Source of the DNA: Branchipolynoe longqiensis
Taxonomy: Eukaryota; Annelida; Polychaeta; Phyllodocida; Polynoidae
Assembly: GCA_030323885.1 (NCBI GenBank)
Contig: CM059193.1
Coordinates: 56,696,749 to 56,760,748 of the forward strand
Direction of reading: 5' to 3'
DNA: 64,000 bases
Below are positions 54,780-64,000 of the stretch, in pieces (the stretch's first letter is position 1; each line of letters begins with the position of its first letter). Both the position numbers and the translations under genes were made by a program. Below the pieces are notes generated by a model that was not told the origin of the DNA, searched no databases, and was given only the letters and a program-made list of their open reading frames with translations.

Positions 54780-55640
54780 CAACAATTGACTTAACAACGC
54801 ACATTTAGTATTATTTACATTACATAATTTTTCAAAACAAGGAGACGGCAAATCAAGTTTAACATTGTCACTTACCGAGTTGACATTTACGCTGTCTGTG
54901 ACTGCCTTTTTGTCAGTGAATCTATGCTTCTTAAGTCAGTCCTGCTCTTTATGAGGGAGAGAGTACTTGAACTTGAATGCGTACCAAGCACAGACGTGTG
55001 CATATCTATCAGGCATTGTCCTGTGTTACCCAGAGAACGCACCTTTTCCCCAGTTCCACGAGAAACATCCCTTTAGGTTTGTGTAAGGCAGGTGTGGCCT
55101 CCAATAGAAGGTCTGCTGTCACTGGGAAGTGTTGAAGTGGGCCTTGTTGGCGTGTCTGCTGTTGGTGGATGTATGTTGGGCGTTGTTGAGGGTGTTGAGG
55201 GCGTACTGTAACGATCTGCTGTGAAGAAAGCACGCTGTGAGCGAGTGCGCATATCCTGGTGGTGATGGGAAGGCATGGCACAGAGTTTGACGTTGCAATG
55301 CAACGGAAGCCCCTGGTGACGTCATGGGTGGCGGCAGTCGATTTAGAGGAATAGCTGCTATCCTCTCGAGAATATTGAGCCTGTTAATTAAATCCTCCCG
55401 ACTATCCTGCTGCAATCTTCCACCTCCCGCTTGTAATGATATAACTGGGCTCTGTAACTGGCTGGGCTGAAGAGGCATCGGGGTCGAGGGCGGGATCGAA
55501 GCGTCGATCTCTAATGATGTGTTTGACTGATCAGGAATATCCTGTTATGTCCTGCAAGAAGTGCAGGATCTCCTTCTCTGTTGTCTTTTTGTCAGAGTTG
55601 ATTTTGTAGATCCAGGTCGGCCTGGCCTCTTTTTAATAGG
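54780..55640 (-). pseudogene. Gag-like region of the Ngaro-like element
   Basis: Starts at MLPIKKRPGRPGSTKSTLTK, with an AT-hook-like KKRPGRP. A frame with INRLNILERIAAIP follows. A decayed Cys/His stretch (CFSWNWGKG ... YAHVCAWY) resembles the zinc finger of YR-element Gag. Several stops interrupt it. Function is inferred from position. Confidence 0.35.
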
Positions 55641-55989
55641 AAGCATCTTGTTAGTAGAGAAGGCAGTTACAGAAGTCAGATTGAACCAAACTCTGATGAT
55701 GACCAAAGTCGCCTGTTCACTCGCTCTGTCAAAGTGATCGAACACTTGCCTCCGTGAACAGTGTAAACAGATCCAAAACTGTTGCGTCATGAACCAAATT
55801 ACACATGTTAGCCAGCCAACATGAATATTGCTCAATTTGTATAAGATCAAAATAAAAAATTTAAATAGCTTGTTTTCAACTCTGACATAGGTAACATGTA
55901 AACCTTCATATAAATATGGATTCTACTATTATTTGGAAGGTTTTCAATTTTGGTTTCCATGACACAAATTAGTGCCCACTTTCAGAGAA

Positions 55990-56480
55990 TATACATATAT
56001 ATATATTTATACACATATATAAGCCCTATGTCTATATATAGATATATGTATATACATATATCTATATATACATAGATATGTATGAGTTCAGTCGACTGCT
56101 CCCAGAGGGCACACACAGGGTGTTAGGAATATGTTACATCAATAGCAAATACCAGGAGCAAGTTAGCATGTAAACATAGATATAGTTTTCACCGATGACG
56201 TGACATAAAATGATAACACTGGTAGGTACTGGATGGTATACAATAACAGGATATATATTCACATATATGTATACATATGCATACATATAGAAATACATAA
56301 GTATTCATATATATAAATGTATATATATATATATGTGAATATATAAATGTATATAAACATGTGTATATATATATATGTATATACCATGTATATAAGTAAA
56401 TATATATATATATGTCTACTTATGTGCATATACACAAATGTATATATGTATATATATATATATATAAATATATAATATAC
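55990..56480. repeat. (TA)n/(TATG)n microsatellites
   Basis: Three AT-rich clusters (55990-56080, 56255-56310 and 56320-56480) separated by unique sequence. Confidence 0.85.
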
Positions 56481-56971
56481 ATATTCCTAGTCTCAGTAGT
56501 GTTTTCTATTTGATTTATTTATCAACATAAATTATTGGTTTGACCTTTACGGTATCAGACTGCAAGGGGTTTCAATGTATTACTGTAGTGTTAGTAGTAG
56601 CAGAATGGAGTTTGGACAGTCAAATTGTTGCTCTTAACTAGACACCTCAATAAATACAGCATGAGGAACCACAATGCAAAGCATTTATTTGCGATAGAAT
56701 CTCACTTCAAAACTGGTCATTAAGTTTCAGCAGCTTAGAAATAGTTTAATTCCAGCCTGATTAATAGTTTCCATTTAAATAAAACAATTGTATTTAAAAA
56801 ATACTTAATTTGATGGTGAAATGCCTAAATGCCTTGTTGGCACATACTCTATTGCAATATCTATTAAAATAATATATATCTCAGCCAAATGAATACTTAA
56901 TTTTGGATTCTTCTGCTATCGTTCAGGTGCAATACAATTGTGTCTTCTAGTCAACTGAATGGCTACGCTAA

Positions 56972-57267
56972 AGCCCTGTACACACCTCCTGTGTAAAAGC
57001 TAAAACTGCCCGTTTCGTGACAAAGTTAGAGTTTTAGTCGGTTTCAGTCTTTAGGTGTGTGACCCCCTATCACACCAGGGCCTTCCGATTCGCGACTTAA
57101 AACTCAGTTTTAGGTCTTATACGGGAGGTGTGTACCGGGTTTTATAAGATTAGAAAACTGAATCGGGCAGTTTTAGTCAGGAAACACGACGGGTCGGGTT
57201 GTAACGGGTACCGTCAAGGCAGTCAGTTTTAGCGCATGAATCGTATACGGGAGGTGTGTACCAGGCT
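56972..57267. mobile_element. 296-bp TIR element (GCCCTGTACACACCTCC)
   Basis: 'agccctgtacacacctcc' at the left is inverted as 'ggaggtgtgtaccaggct' at the right. Interior copies of 'tatacgggaggtgtgtacc' and 'ttttag' repeats indicate internal duplication. Confidence 0.7.
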
Positions 57268-57317
57268 AAAGGAAAAATAAAATACTATAATGAATGCCTT
57301 ACATTGTTGCAAATATT

Positions 57318-57454
57318 CAGGGATGAAAGGGTAACCCTGGCAAAAAAATGAAGAAAACAAAGAGAGAGAAGTGGAAATCTTATTTTCGGTAAATTTTCAG
57401 CGATTCTATAAAGCTATCGTAGAAAACAAGCAAAAAGGTTGATCTTTCATCCCC
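57318..57454. mobile_element. 137-bp MITE (CAGGGATGAAAG)
   Basis: The ends 'cagggatgaaag' and 'ctttcatcccc' are inverted; interior AG-rich. A related larger element lies at 15245-15557. Confidence 0.6.
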
Positions 57455-58555
57455 GAATATGGAATTTAAGTCCTCCAAGCCAGTCATTTATTAATATAAA
57501 TGCCATTCATTAATATAAATGATTGTTTTCCATGCCTCAGAGGCTCATGGGCCCTCAAACCCCAAACGGAGCATTAATTGCTTATCATCAATAAAGGGTA
57601 ATGGAATCTCTTTGATTGTACATCTTTTTAATTAACCTCATACAAATGTTATCCTCATGAAGTCTCACGAGGGTCAGTAAAAAAAAAAAAAGAAAAAAAA
57701 AAGCGAGGTTTATTAACTGATGTCAAAATCTTGTTTTTGTTCAAATACAATCACATTGCTTTGCATGGTGTTTATTTGATTACAATAATGACATTAAAAT
57801 AGAAAAATATGTTGTTAGTACCAGAGAAATGTAGGCTATATGTACAGTCTTGCATCAAAGATATTGAGATAAAATTACAAAAACAAATAAAATAATTAAA
57901 AAACAAAAACATGGGAACAGCATGCAGTTGCTAAAATTGTGTTTACTACAAACAAAACCCGCAACTACTGCGCAGTGCTGGGAAATATATTACACAAATT
58001 TGTGAAAAGTTGATCATTTTATGGCAAATTAGATCTGTATTTGATGAAAAATGAGATGGGCATCAACTATGTGCAGGCTTTTATATAATAACAATTTTAA
58101 AAAAAAGTCTATTTCATTACTAACCATGGTCGATCAAATTAGATTTATTTAACAATAAAAGGGGCCATTCATCATTGTCAACATTATCACAAGTGGACAG
58201 ACATGTGGTGATATAGGAGGATGGGGTAGTGACAGGGTGTGTATTTGTAGCAAATATAAATTAATGTCAATTGACACATAATTTCCAAATTGCAGTTGAT
58301 TCGAGGAGGGGAGCCGGGTAACCACGCCCCAAGTGGCAGAGACGAATCTCACTGACCTAACAACCTTCCCCACCTTGCATCGCCATTCGGCCTCCCTACA
58401 CTCTACCATTAACTTCAATTTACCACCCTCTTTTTTTAGGGACTACTTCATAGGGGTCGGCTCGGGCGGCCTCCGAGGTGCAGATAATGGGGGACCTCCG
58501 ACTTTTTAGTTCAAATTCCTGCCGTTCGCGTCTCCACTGAACTAGTGGGCCTATT
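57455..58555. other. AT-rich intronic or upstream sequence
   Basis: Poly(A)-rich tracts at 57680; no gene or repeat boundary recognised. Confidence 0.4.
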
Positions 58556-58559
58556 CGGC

Positions 58560-58995
58560 ACACTGTCACACTGCAAACCCAATGGCTATGAGCAATCTTC
58601 ATACAGAAGAAGTCAAATATCTCTAAAACCACAAGACCTAGAGACAAACCGCTTGGTATACATATAGAAAACATACAACGAATACATTATATTAAATTTC
58701 TAAGGTTAGGGTTCTGTATTTCTATTAATTTTGAATAAAATAAACGTTTTGCACTGGGCGTACCGCCGAACTCAGTGCATTGTCAATGGCCGTGAGCAAT
58801 CTTCATACAGAAGAAGTCAAATATCTCTAAAACCACAAGACCTAGAGACAAACCGCTTGGTATACATATAGAAAACATACAACGAATAGATTATATTAAA
58901 TTTCTAAGGTTAGGGTTCTGTATTTCTATTAATTTTGAATAAAATATACGTATTGCACTGCGCGTACCGGCAAACTCAAAGCATTGTCAATGACC
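58560..58995. repeat. 204-bp tandem duplication of the 18.6-kb element core
   Basis: Two near-identical units ('gagcaatcttcatacagaag', 'ccacaagacctagagacaaa', 'ggttagggttctgtatttct'). They are the reverse complement of the module inside the TIR element at 18607-19177. Confidence 0.85.
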
Positions 58996-59947
58996 GTGTA
59001 GGCCCACTACTACCGATGCGCCACCAAGTGTCGGAAAATGAACTACGCCACATGTCCCCCATTGGAGAAGGCTCCCTCGAGCTGAACGATGTTGACTGAT
59101 TTCCCCCCATTGTGCTATGTTAAAATAATAAACTCTGTTTCAACTCCCACATTGGTTTCCGGCTTCCCTTCTTCGAATCTAAGCTATATGAAGTGCTTAG
59201 ATTTTAAACATAATTCTCGAGGCGGTGAGACAGACTGAGTATATGTTTGTCTATTTATTTATTTATTCGTTTGTATGGATTGAGTGGCCACATTTAATAA
59301 CGAAAAAAGGAAAAGGGCTTAATAGAATTGTGCACATCTTATTTTTTACTTTGATCAACAAAGTACGTTCAATAATTAAAGTTAAAAAATATATTGCAAA
59401 ATATGAATGATGAAAATACTACGCATCCATGACATGACAAAATTGACACAAAATTGACATTCAAGGCAAATCTATGGATACACCATGGATCTATTCTAGA
59501 TTATTCTTTATAACTGCTTTCTCATTAATCAACAAAAAGTCACTTAATATTTATTGACCACTAAAATCCCAATGCATTACTGCATTGCTATTCACTGTGT
59601 CGATTAAGAGATATTATTTTGGGAGGTAATACCAATTATCACTCTCCTTAAACACTACAGTTAGTGTTAGGTGTTGCCTAGCAACGGGACACTAGCCCGT
59701 CTACACCACATAAAGCCTGGGATGTACTACTCAAAATACACAACCTCTCATTTTAGTCAAACACTATGCCACAAAGCATCAACTATGTATGGTTATATAT
59801 TTATATGTATATAGATAGGTGCCAATGTATATTAATCAAGGCGTGCTATGATGATGTCACAGCGATCTCACACTGAGGTCACATGGGTACACACACGTCC
59901 ACTTGTTATAACGAAGGAGGGACAACACGACGAGTAACCATTGTTAC
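58996..59947. other. Unassigned stretch
   Basis: 59000-59165 ends with 'aataataaactctgtttcaa' and could be an LTR fragment; the rest is AT-rich without features. Confidence 0.35.
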
Positions 59948-60050
59948 CTGTGTTGGTTGTGTTGAAGTAGAATCTTCCGTCATCTTCGTTAAAATTTAAA
60001 CGGGTTGAGGATATCATGACTTGAATCAAGAGTACAACATCCCGAAGCAG
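59948..60050 (-). CDS. Probable upstream exon of the DEG/ENaC gene (FYFNTTNTG)
   Basis: A frame reading ISSTRLNFNEDDGRFYFN then TTNT ends ACACAG|gtaaca. It leaves one base (G) that completes GGT with the exon at 52139, giving ...FYFNTTNT-G-ARFGLRLTLN. The family has [CY]-Y-x-F-N-[ST] followed by T-G-x-x-x-G-L-x-L-x-L-N here, so the join is convincing. The 5' boundary is uncertain: an acceptor ending at 60051 gives phase 0, while one ending at 60020 gives phase 1. The usual cysteine before YTFN is replaced by Phe. Confidence 0.5.
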
Positions 60051-60404
60051 CTGAACTCACTGATGTGTCAAAGTACCTCACTAGCTTCGACAACGCTCAA
60101 GTGTAGTTCAGCAATGAAAACTCTTTTGGAAGCCGCCAACTTTGGTTACTAAGTCAAATCATAAGATCATCCTCTATTATAAGGAGTACACACTTACCAA
60201 TGTACATTTTATTATTCGAGAAGATTCGGCAGCGAGGAAAGGAGGAAAGACGGGTCCCCAATGTCCCTTATTGAGCATACGGTTGCATGGTGATTCTCCC
60301 ATTTTCTTTCAAAATGTTTAATTATGGACAACTGTGTATTAAATTTAGTCATTGCATTATTTTGTTCCATGATGGGATTCACGTGTATGTCAAATTGTTC
60401 GATT

Positions 60405-60745
60405 TTGTCGAAAATAACAGAAATAGAAGAGTTCTGTGTTGTTGTGTACTGTAAATCAAACCAACCAGTGCATTTGTTTTGCTTTTGACACCGTCTTCAA
60501 CACATGCACAGTTGGAAATACGAACTCATCTACTATCTTTTGTGCTCAATCTATGTGTACAAATAAACACGATATTGTCGAAAATACCAAAAATAGAAGA
60601 GTTCTGTGTTGTTGTGTTCTGTAAATCAAACCAACCAGTGCATTTGTTTTGCTTTTGACACCGTCTTCAACAAATGCACAGTTGGAAATACAAACTCATC
60701 TACTATCTTTTGTGCTCAATCTATGTGTACATAATTTAAATAAAC
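60405..60745. repeat. 170-bp tandem duplication
   Basis: 'gttctgtgttgttgtgt' ... 'gacaccgtcttcaacacatg' ... 'caatctatgtgtac' occurs twice at a period of 170 bp with few differences. Confidence 0.9.
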
Positions 60746-61043
60746 AACATGAATAAAACTTAAATAAAACATTATTTAATAACAAAGACTTTAGTCTGGC
60801 CCACTGAGTTCTCACAAGCATGAGAAGAGTCAGGTTTATTTCCGGTGAGCCAAGATGCACGCTTGTGTGAGTTCAAACATCCTGGGACGAGTTCAAATGC
60901 GCTCAAGCCAGTTCAAACGCGCTGGTTGCGCTCTTCATTATTGCACTGTCTACACTTATGCATTATTCCTTTCAATACAGCTATTCTGAGTTTCGCTGGT
61001 CCCTCAGGAGGGGACTGAAGCTGAGCCCAAGCATGCCGGGTCG

Positions 61044-61450
61044 TAGATAACAGATTCACCCTGTACTCGCAGTACACGGGTGAACTACAAAGTAGTATAA
61101 ATACCGGCGAAAATAGCTTTAGTATGGAACAGGAAGTAGAATGCCTGCCTCCAGTATCAAATGGGCACTTATATCGGCACAGAGTTGGTGAAATGGGAGA
61201 GCATGCAAAAAGACAAGATGGCGCCATAGAACGCCATCAATTTCACTTTTAAATTCTATTAAACTAGATGTTTTATTATATTTTTCAACTCAAAGGTAGC
61301 AGAGAAATATTAAGACATATATAAAGAATAAATATTGCTTTTTAGATTGTGGATTTAGGCTCTCACTTCATTTCCCTGCTTTTTTGACAGCTTTTATATA
61401 GGGGTGGTATTCACCCATGTACTGCGAGTACAGGGTGAATCCTTTATCTA
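61044..61450. mobile_element. MITE family 3, inserted in an older repeat
   Basis: The ends 'tagataacagattcaccctg' and 'cagggtgaatcctttatcta' are inverted. The flanks 'gcatgccgggtcg' and 'accgggtcgcagct' are the two halves of the repeat also seen at 10910-10985, so the insertion point is exact. Confidence 0.88.
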
Positions 61451-61986
61451 ACCGGGTCGCAGCTACAGCTTACATGGCAGAATGTGAGATTGGTCCCTCT
61501 CCTCTCAGCCGCATCCCTATCTATATCCGCTATAGTTTAAACTCATGTTGCATCAATAACCATACACCTCCTGATGAGCAAACTCTGTAGGCTTCTTGCC
61601 ATACATTTGTTTCTAATTTAAATTGCAGTGAAATTGTCATAGCAGATATTTTATATTGGATACCATACCACTTCCTGCATTATAGTGTATGTACATTCAC
61701 CACCCCCTCCCGACCTTCCACCTTGCAAAGCGCCATCCAAAGTTGTCAACATTTTCCCACGATCGTAGAAAGCGTACTACTTTTCCAGACCTCCTCCCCC
61801 CCCCCCCAAAGTACTACACATCAACATTTTACTACAGAACATGAATATGGACGTTTGAAATATCGACATTTTATTATATGATAAAAGTCATACTTGACTG
61901 ACATCCTCCTCCTCCTCCATCATACGCTTTGTATGACACGGAAAATGTTGAAAACTTTGGATGGCCCATAAACTCTCGATGTGACC

Positions 61987-62395
61987 TAGATAAAAGATTC
62001 ACCCGGTACTTGTAGTACACGGGTGAAGATCAGCCTTATATAAATACGGGTGAAAATAGCGTTAGTATGGAACATCACCTAGAAACTGTGGCTCCAGTAT
62101 CAGATGGATACTTATATAGGCGCAGAGTTGGTGAAATGGGAGAGAATGCAAAAAGACAAGATGGCGGCCGCAGAACGCCGTCGATTTCACTTTTAAATCT
62201 TATTAAACTAGATATTATATTATATTTTTCAACTCAAAGGTAGCGGGCTCTCAATAATACATATGTAAAGAATAAATGTTGCTTCTTAGATTGTGAAATT
62301 AGGCTCTCAATTCTTTGACCCGCATTTTCGCCACCTTTTACATAGGGTTGGTTTGCACCCCTACTGCAGCAGTACGGGGTGAATCTTGTACCTAG
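61987..62395. mobile_element. MITE family 3
   Basis: 'tagataaaagattcacccgg' to 'ggggtgaatcttgtacctag'; same interior blocks as 61044. Confidence 0.85.
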
Positions 62396-62474
62396 ATGTG
62401 ACCCAGCTAGGCAGTGACAAGTATAAAATTGGTAAGAATACCATAATGTGTCAACATATCGTTAGTATATATAG

Positions 62475-62695
62475 GCCAACCAGCAGCCCCATGACCCAAT
62501 TTCCCACTCAGTCACATTATCCTGATACTAAGCAAACCTATTCTACTAATGCTGAGCGTCAGGCTAGGTACTGAAAAGTATCAATTCTTTAAGTCATTGG
62601 TTTGATCTGACTGGGATTTGAACGCTCAACCTTCCGCATGGGAAGCCATTGCTGTTAGCGATTCAATCACCGCATCCAGTGCCCGCCCTAGAAAA
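62475..62695 (-). mobile_element. SINE family A, diverged
   Basis: 'cccactcagtcacattatcc', 'gctgagcgtcaggctaggta' and 'ggtttgatctgactgggatt' in family order; the tail is missing. Confidence 0.65.
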
Positions 62696-62857
62696 CTTAC
62701 CGTAGTAATAACATCAACCCACACATACTTGAACAGAAACTGTTTTTTTTTCTCCTTTTAACTTACCACAATAAAGACTTTCCATTGGCTTACATCCGAA
62801 ATAACCATTTAAGACAGTGTGTTAGTCGGTCGCAGGAACCTTGGTGTAATATAATTA

Positions 62858-63157
62858 CAGGGTCCGTACACATGTGAAAATATAGAATTCAACGATAATT
62901 CAAGCCCTTTGAAGGCTGTTTTTGATAGGAATTCAGGCGAGTATTGACATTTTATTGTGTGTAGGTATGTCGGATTATTTTATGCCAAATGGAAGGTTTG
63001 GGACTAATTTAGATCAGTGGGCACAGTTTAATGGAATTCAAGGCTTTTCAATACTAATAGCCTAAAATAGGTTAATTTCAATGCTTTTCAAGGGCTTGAA
63101 ATGGGGAAAATGAGGTTTAAGACTTTTCAAAACTTTCCAGGCCCCGTACGGACCCTG
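62858..63157. mobile_element. CAGGGTCCGTACA MITE, 300 bp
   Basis: 'cagggtccgtacacatgtga' and 'cgtacggaccctg' are inverted ends; interior 'ggaattcaaggcttttcaat' as in 22290-22569. Confidence 0.85.
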
Positions 63158-63389
63158 CAATTAACTGCACTACAATTGTGAACAATGTCAAACATGATGG
63201 GGGAGAATAAAGGTTAAAACACCATACGAGGGGCAGGGCGACAGTAACAGTCGCCACTGTGACGTCATGACACACAACTAGGCAGCCATTGTTGGAAAAT
63301 GGCCGAGGGTGGGTGGGGAAAGAACGGAACAACATTGGTTGGATAATGTGAATAAACGGAATAAACAGGATTCAGCATTGCGGTGCTGC

Positions 63390-63482
63390 TGTGGGTGTGG
63401 GTGTGAGTGTAGGTGTAGGTGTGGGTGTGAGTGTGGGTGAGTGTGGGTGTGTGTGTGTGAGTGTGGGTGGGTGTGTGAGCAT
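63390..63482. repeat. (GTGTGG)n-type microsatellite
   Basis: gtgggtgtgagtgt variants on the plus strand; the His/Thr-rich frame on the minus strand is an artefact. Confidence 0.85.
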
Positions 63483-63559
63483 GCATAGTGTGTGGAACAC
63501 TAATTCTACCAAGTGATATGCAAGAATTCAAAGGAGATGCAATGAACAAAATGTATATA

Positions 63560-63737
63560 CAGTAAAACCTCTCTATACCGACCCCTCTGCAGATCGACCA
63601 CTCCCCTATATCGATCGCTTTATTTGGGTCCCAAATATACCATTATAAGGATATTCTAACTCTCTAAACCGACCACCTCCCTAAATGGACCACTTAAAGT
63701 CGGTCCCATGGTCAGTCGATTTAGAGAGGTTTTACTG
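63560..63737. mobile_element. pogo/Tigger-like MITE, 178 bp
   Basis: Ends cagtaaaacctctctatacc / gatttagagaggttttactg flanked by TA on both sides; near-twin of 24397-24571. Confidence 0.88.
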
Positions 63738-64000
63738 TATGATGGTTTGAATGCGTTATTGGTACCGTTATCGATATCCATCTGTTATTGGTATCATTAT
63801 CAAGCAGTCCTCAACCACTCTACAATGTGGTATAATTATGTCATAGCAATATCGTGTCAAGGTCTCTAACTACAGTTTAGTATCAATGTAATAGAGACCT
63901 ATTTATGAAAGGTCTAAATGTACTCTTGTATACTCTACTTAGTAACATAGCGATGAACATCACACTAAAGTTTAGAATTAATGTAATAGTGACCTATTTA
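63738..64000. repeat. Short direct repeats at the window edge
   Basis: 'gtttagtatcaatgtaatagagacctattta' recurs as 'gtttagaattaatgtaatagtgacctattta' about 100 bp apart; the array may continue past the window. Confidence 0.5.

Larger units (their letters stand above)
52644..55640 (-). mobile_element. Ngaro-like YR retroelement, degenerate
   Basis: A 120-bp direct repeat (52644-52763 and 53041-53160; 'gtataaagtgggtatttatt', 'gtctggtgtaatgtcccagc') lies immediately 3' of a tyrosine recombinase. The recombinase stop falls at the inner repeat's edge. Split direct repeats next to the recombinase are the mark of Ngaro/PAT-like elements. A gag-like region lies upstream, but no reverse transcriptase was found between, so RT was deleted or this is a Crypton-like relative. 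Confidence 0.55.

Noticed and set aside
62700..62740. Possible membrane-helix exon of the channel (FLFKYVWVDVITT before a gtaagt)
   Set aside because: The acceptor side is purine-rich with no pyrimidine tract, and the short peptide lacks the family's M1 pattern.

Overview
The window is animal nuclear DNA, most likely from a mollusc and probably a gastropod. It is AT-rich and packed with SINEs, MITEs and microsatellites. Its one recognisable host gene is broken into short exons with GT-AG introns. One SINE (about 4155-4506 and 11515-11755) resembles a family I remember as very common in gastropod genomes. That recollection is the main basis for the taxon call, so it is moderate only.

The host gene is a DEG/ENaC (acid-sensing / epithelial sodium channel superfamily) subunit on the minus strand. 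Eight exons join without a single phase conflict: 52057-52139, 49613-49711, 48743-48899, 43492-43548, 25796-27220, 24615-24762, 23609-23700 and 20093-20340. They encode 768 residues plus a stop. A further upstream exon at about 59948-60050 is likely. The N-terminus and first membrane helix were not found and may lie beyond 64 kb. The striking feature is exon 25796-27220. Where other family members have a few tens of residues between the C-x-C-P-x-P-C segment and the pre-M2 strand, this protein has about 490 residues, largely helical in character, carrying four N-glycosylation sequons. This is my main candidate for something undescribed.

Layout: 1-20 kb, downstream of the gene, holds SINEs, MITEs, a Ty3/gypsy gag fragment, two LINE tails, AT microsatellites and a 37-bp minisatellite. 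20-52 kb holds the channel gene. Its 16-kb intron contains a DIRS-type tyrosine-recombinase retrotransposon (29540-35690) with inverted termini and internal complementary region still recognisable. That element is in turn split by a 1.6-kb GC-rich palindromic element, exactly in the recombinase catalytic box. The same intron has a GC-rich gag-like ORF (36918-37997). The 43.5-48.7 kb intron holds a tRNA-derived dimer and a decayed RT/YR retroelement. 52-56 kb holds a second, Ngaro-like YR element with a split direct repeat. 56-64 kb holds more MITEs and tandem duplications.

No rRNA, functional tRNA, CRISPR, operon or bacterial feature is supported. The transposons show repeated nesting: SINE in MITE, MITE in MITE, and element in DIRS inside an intron.
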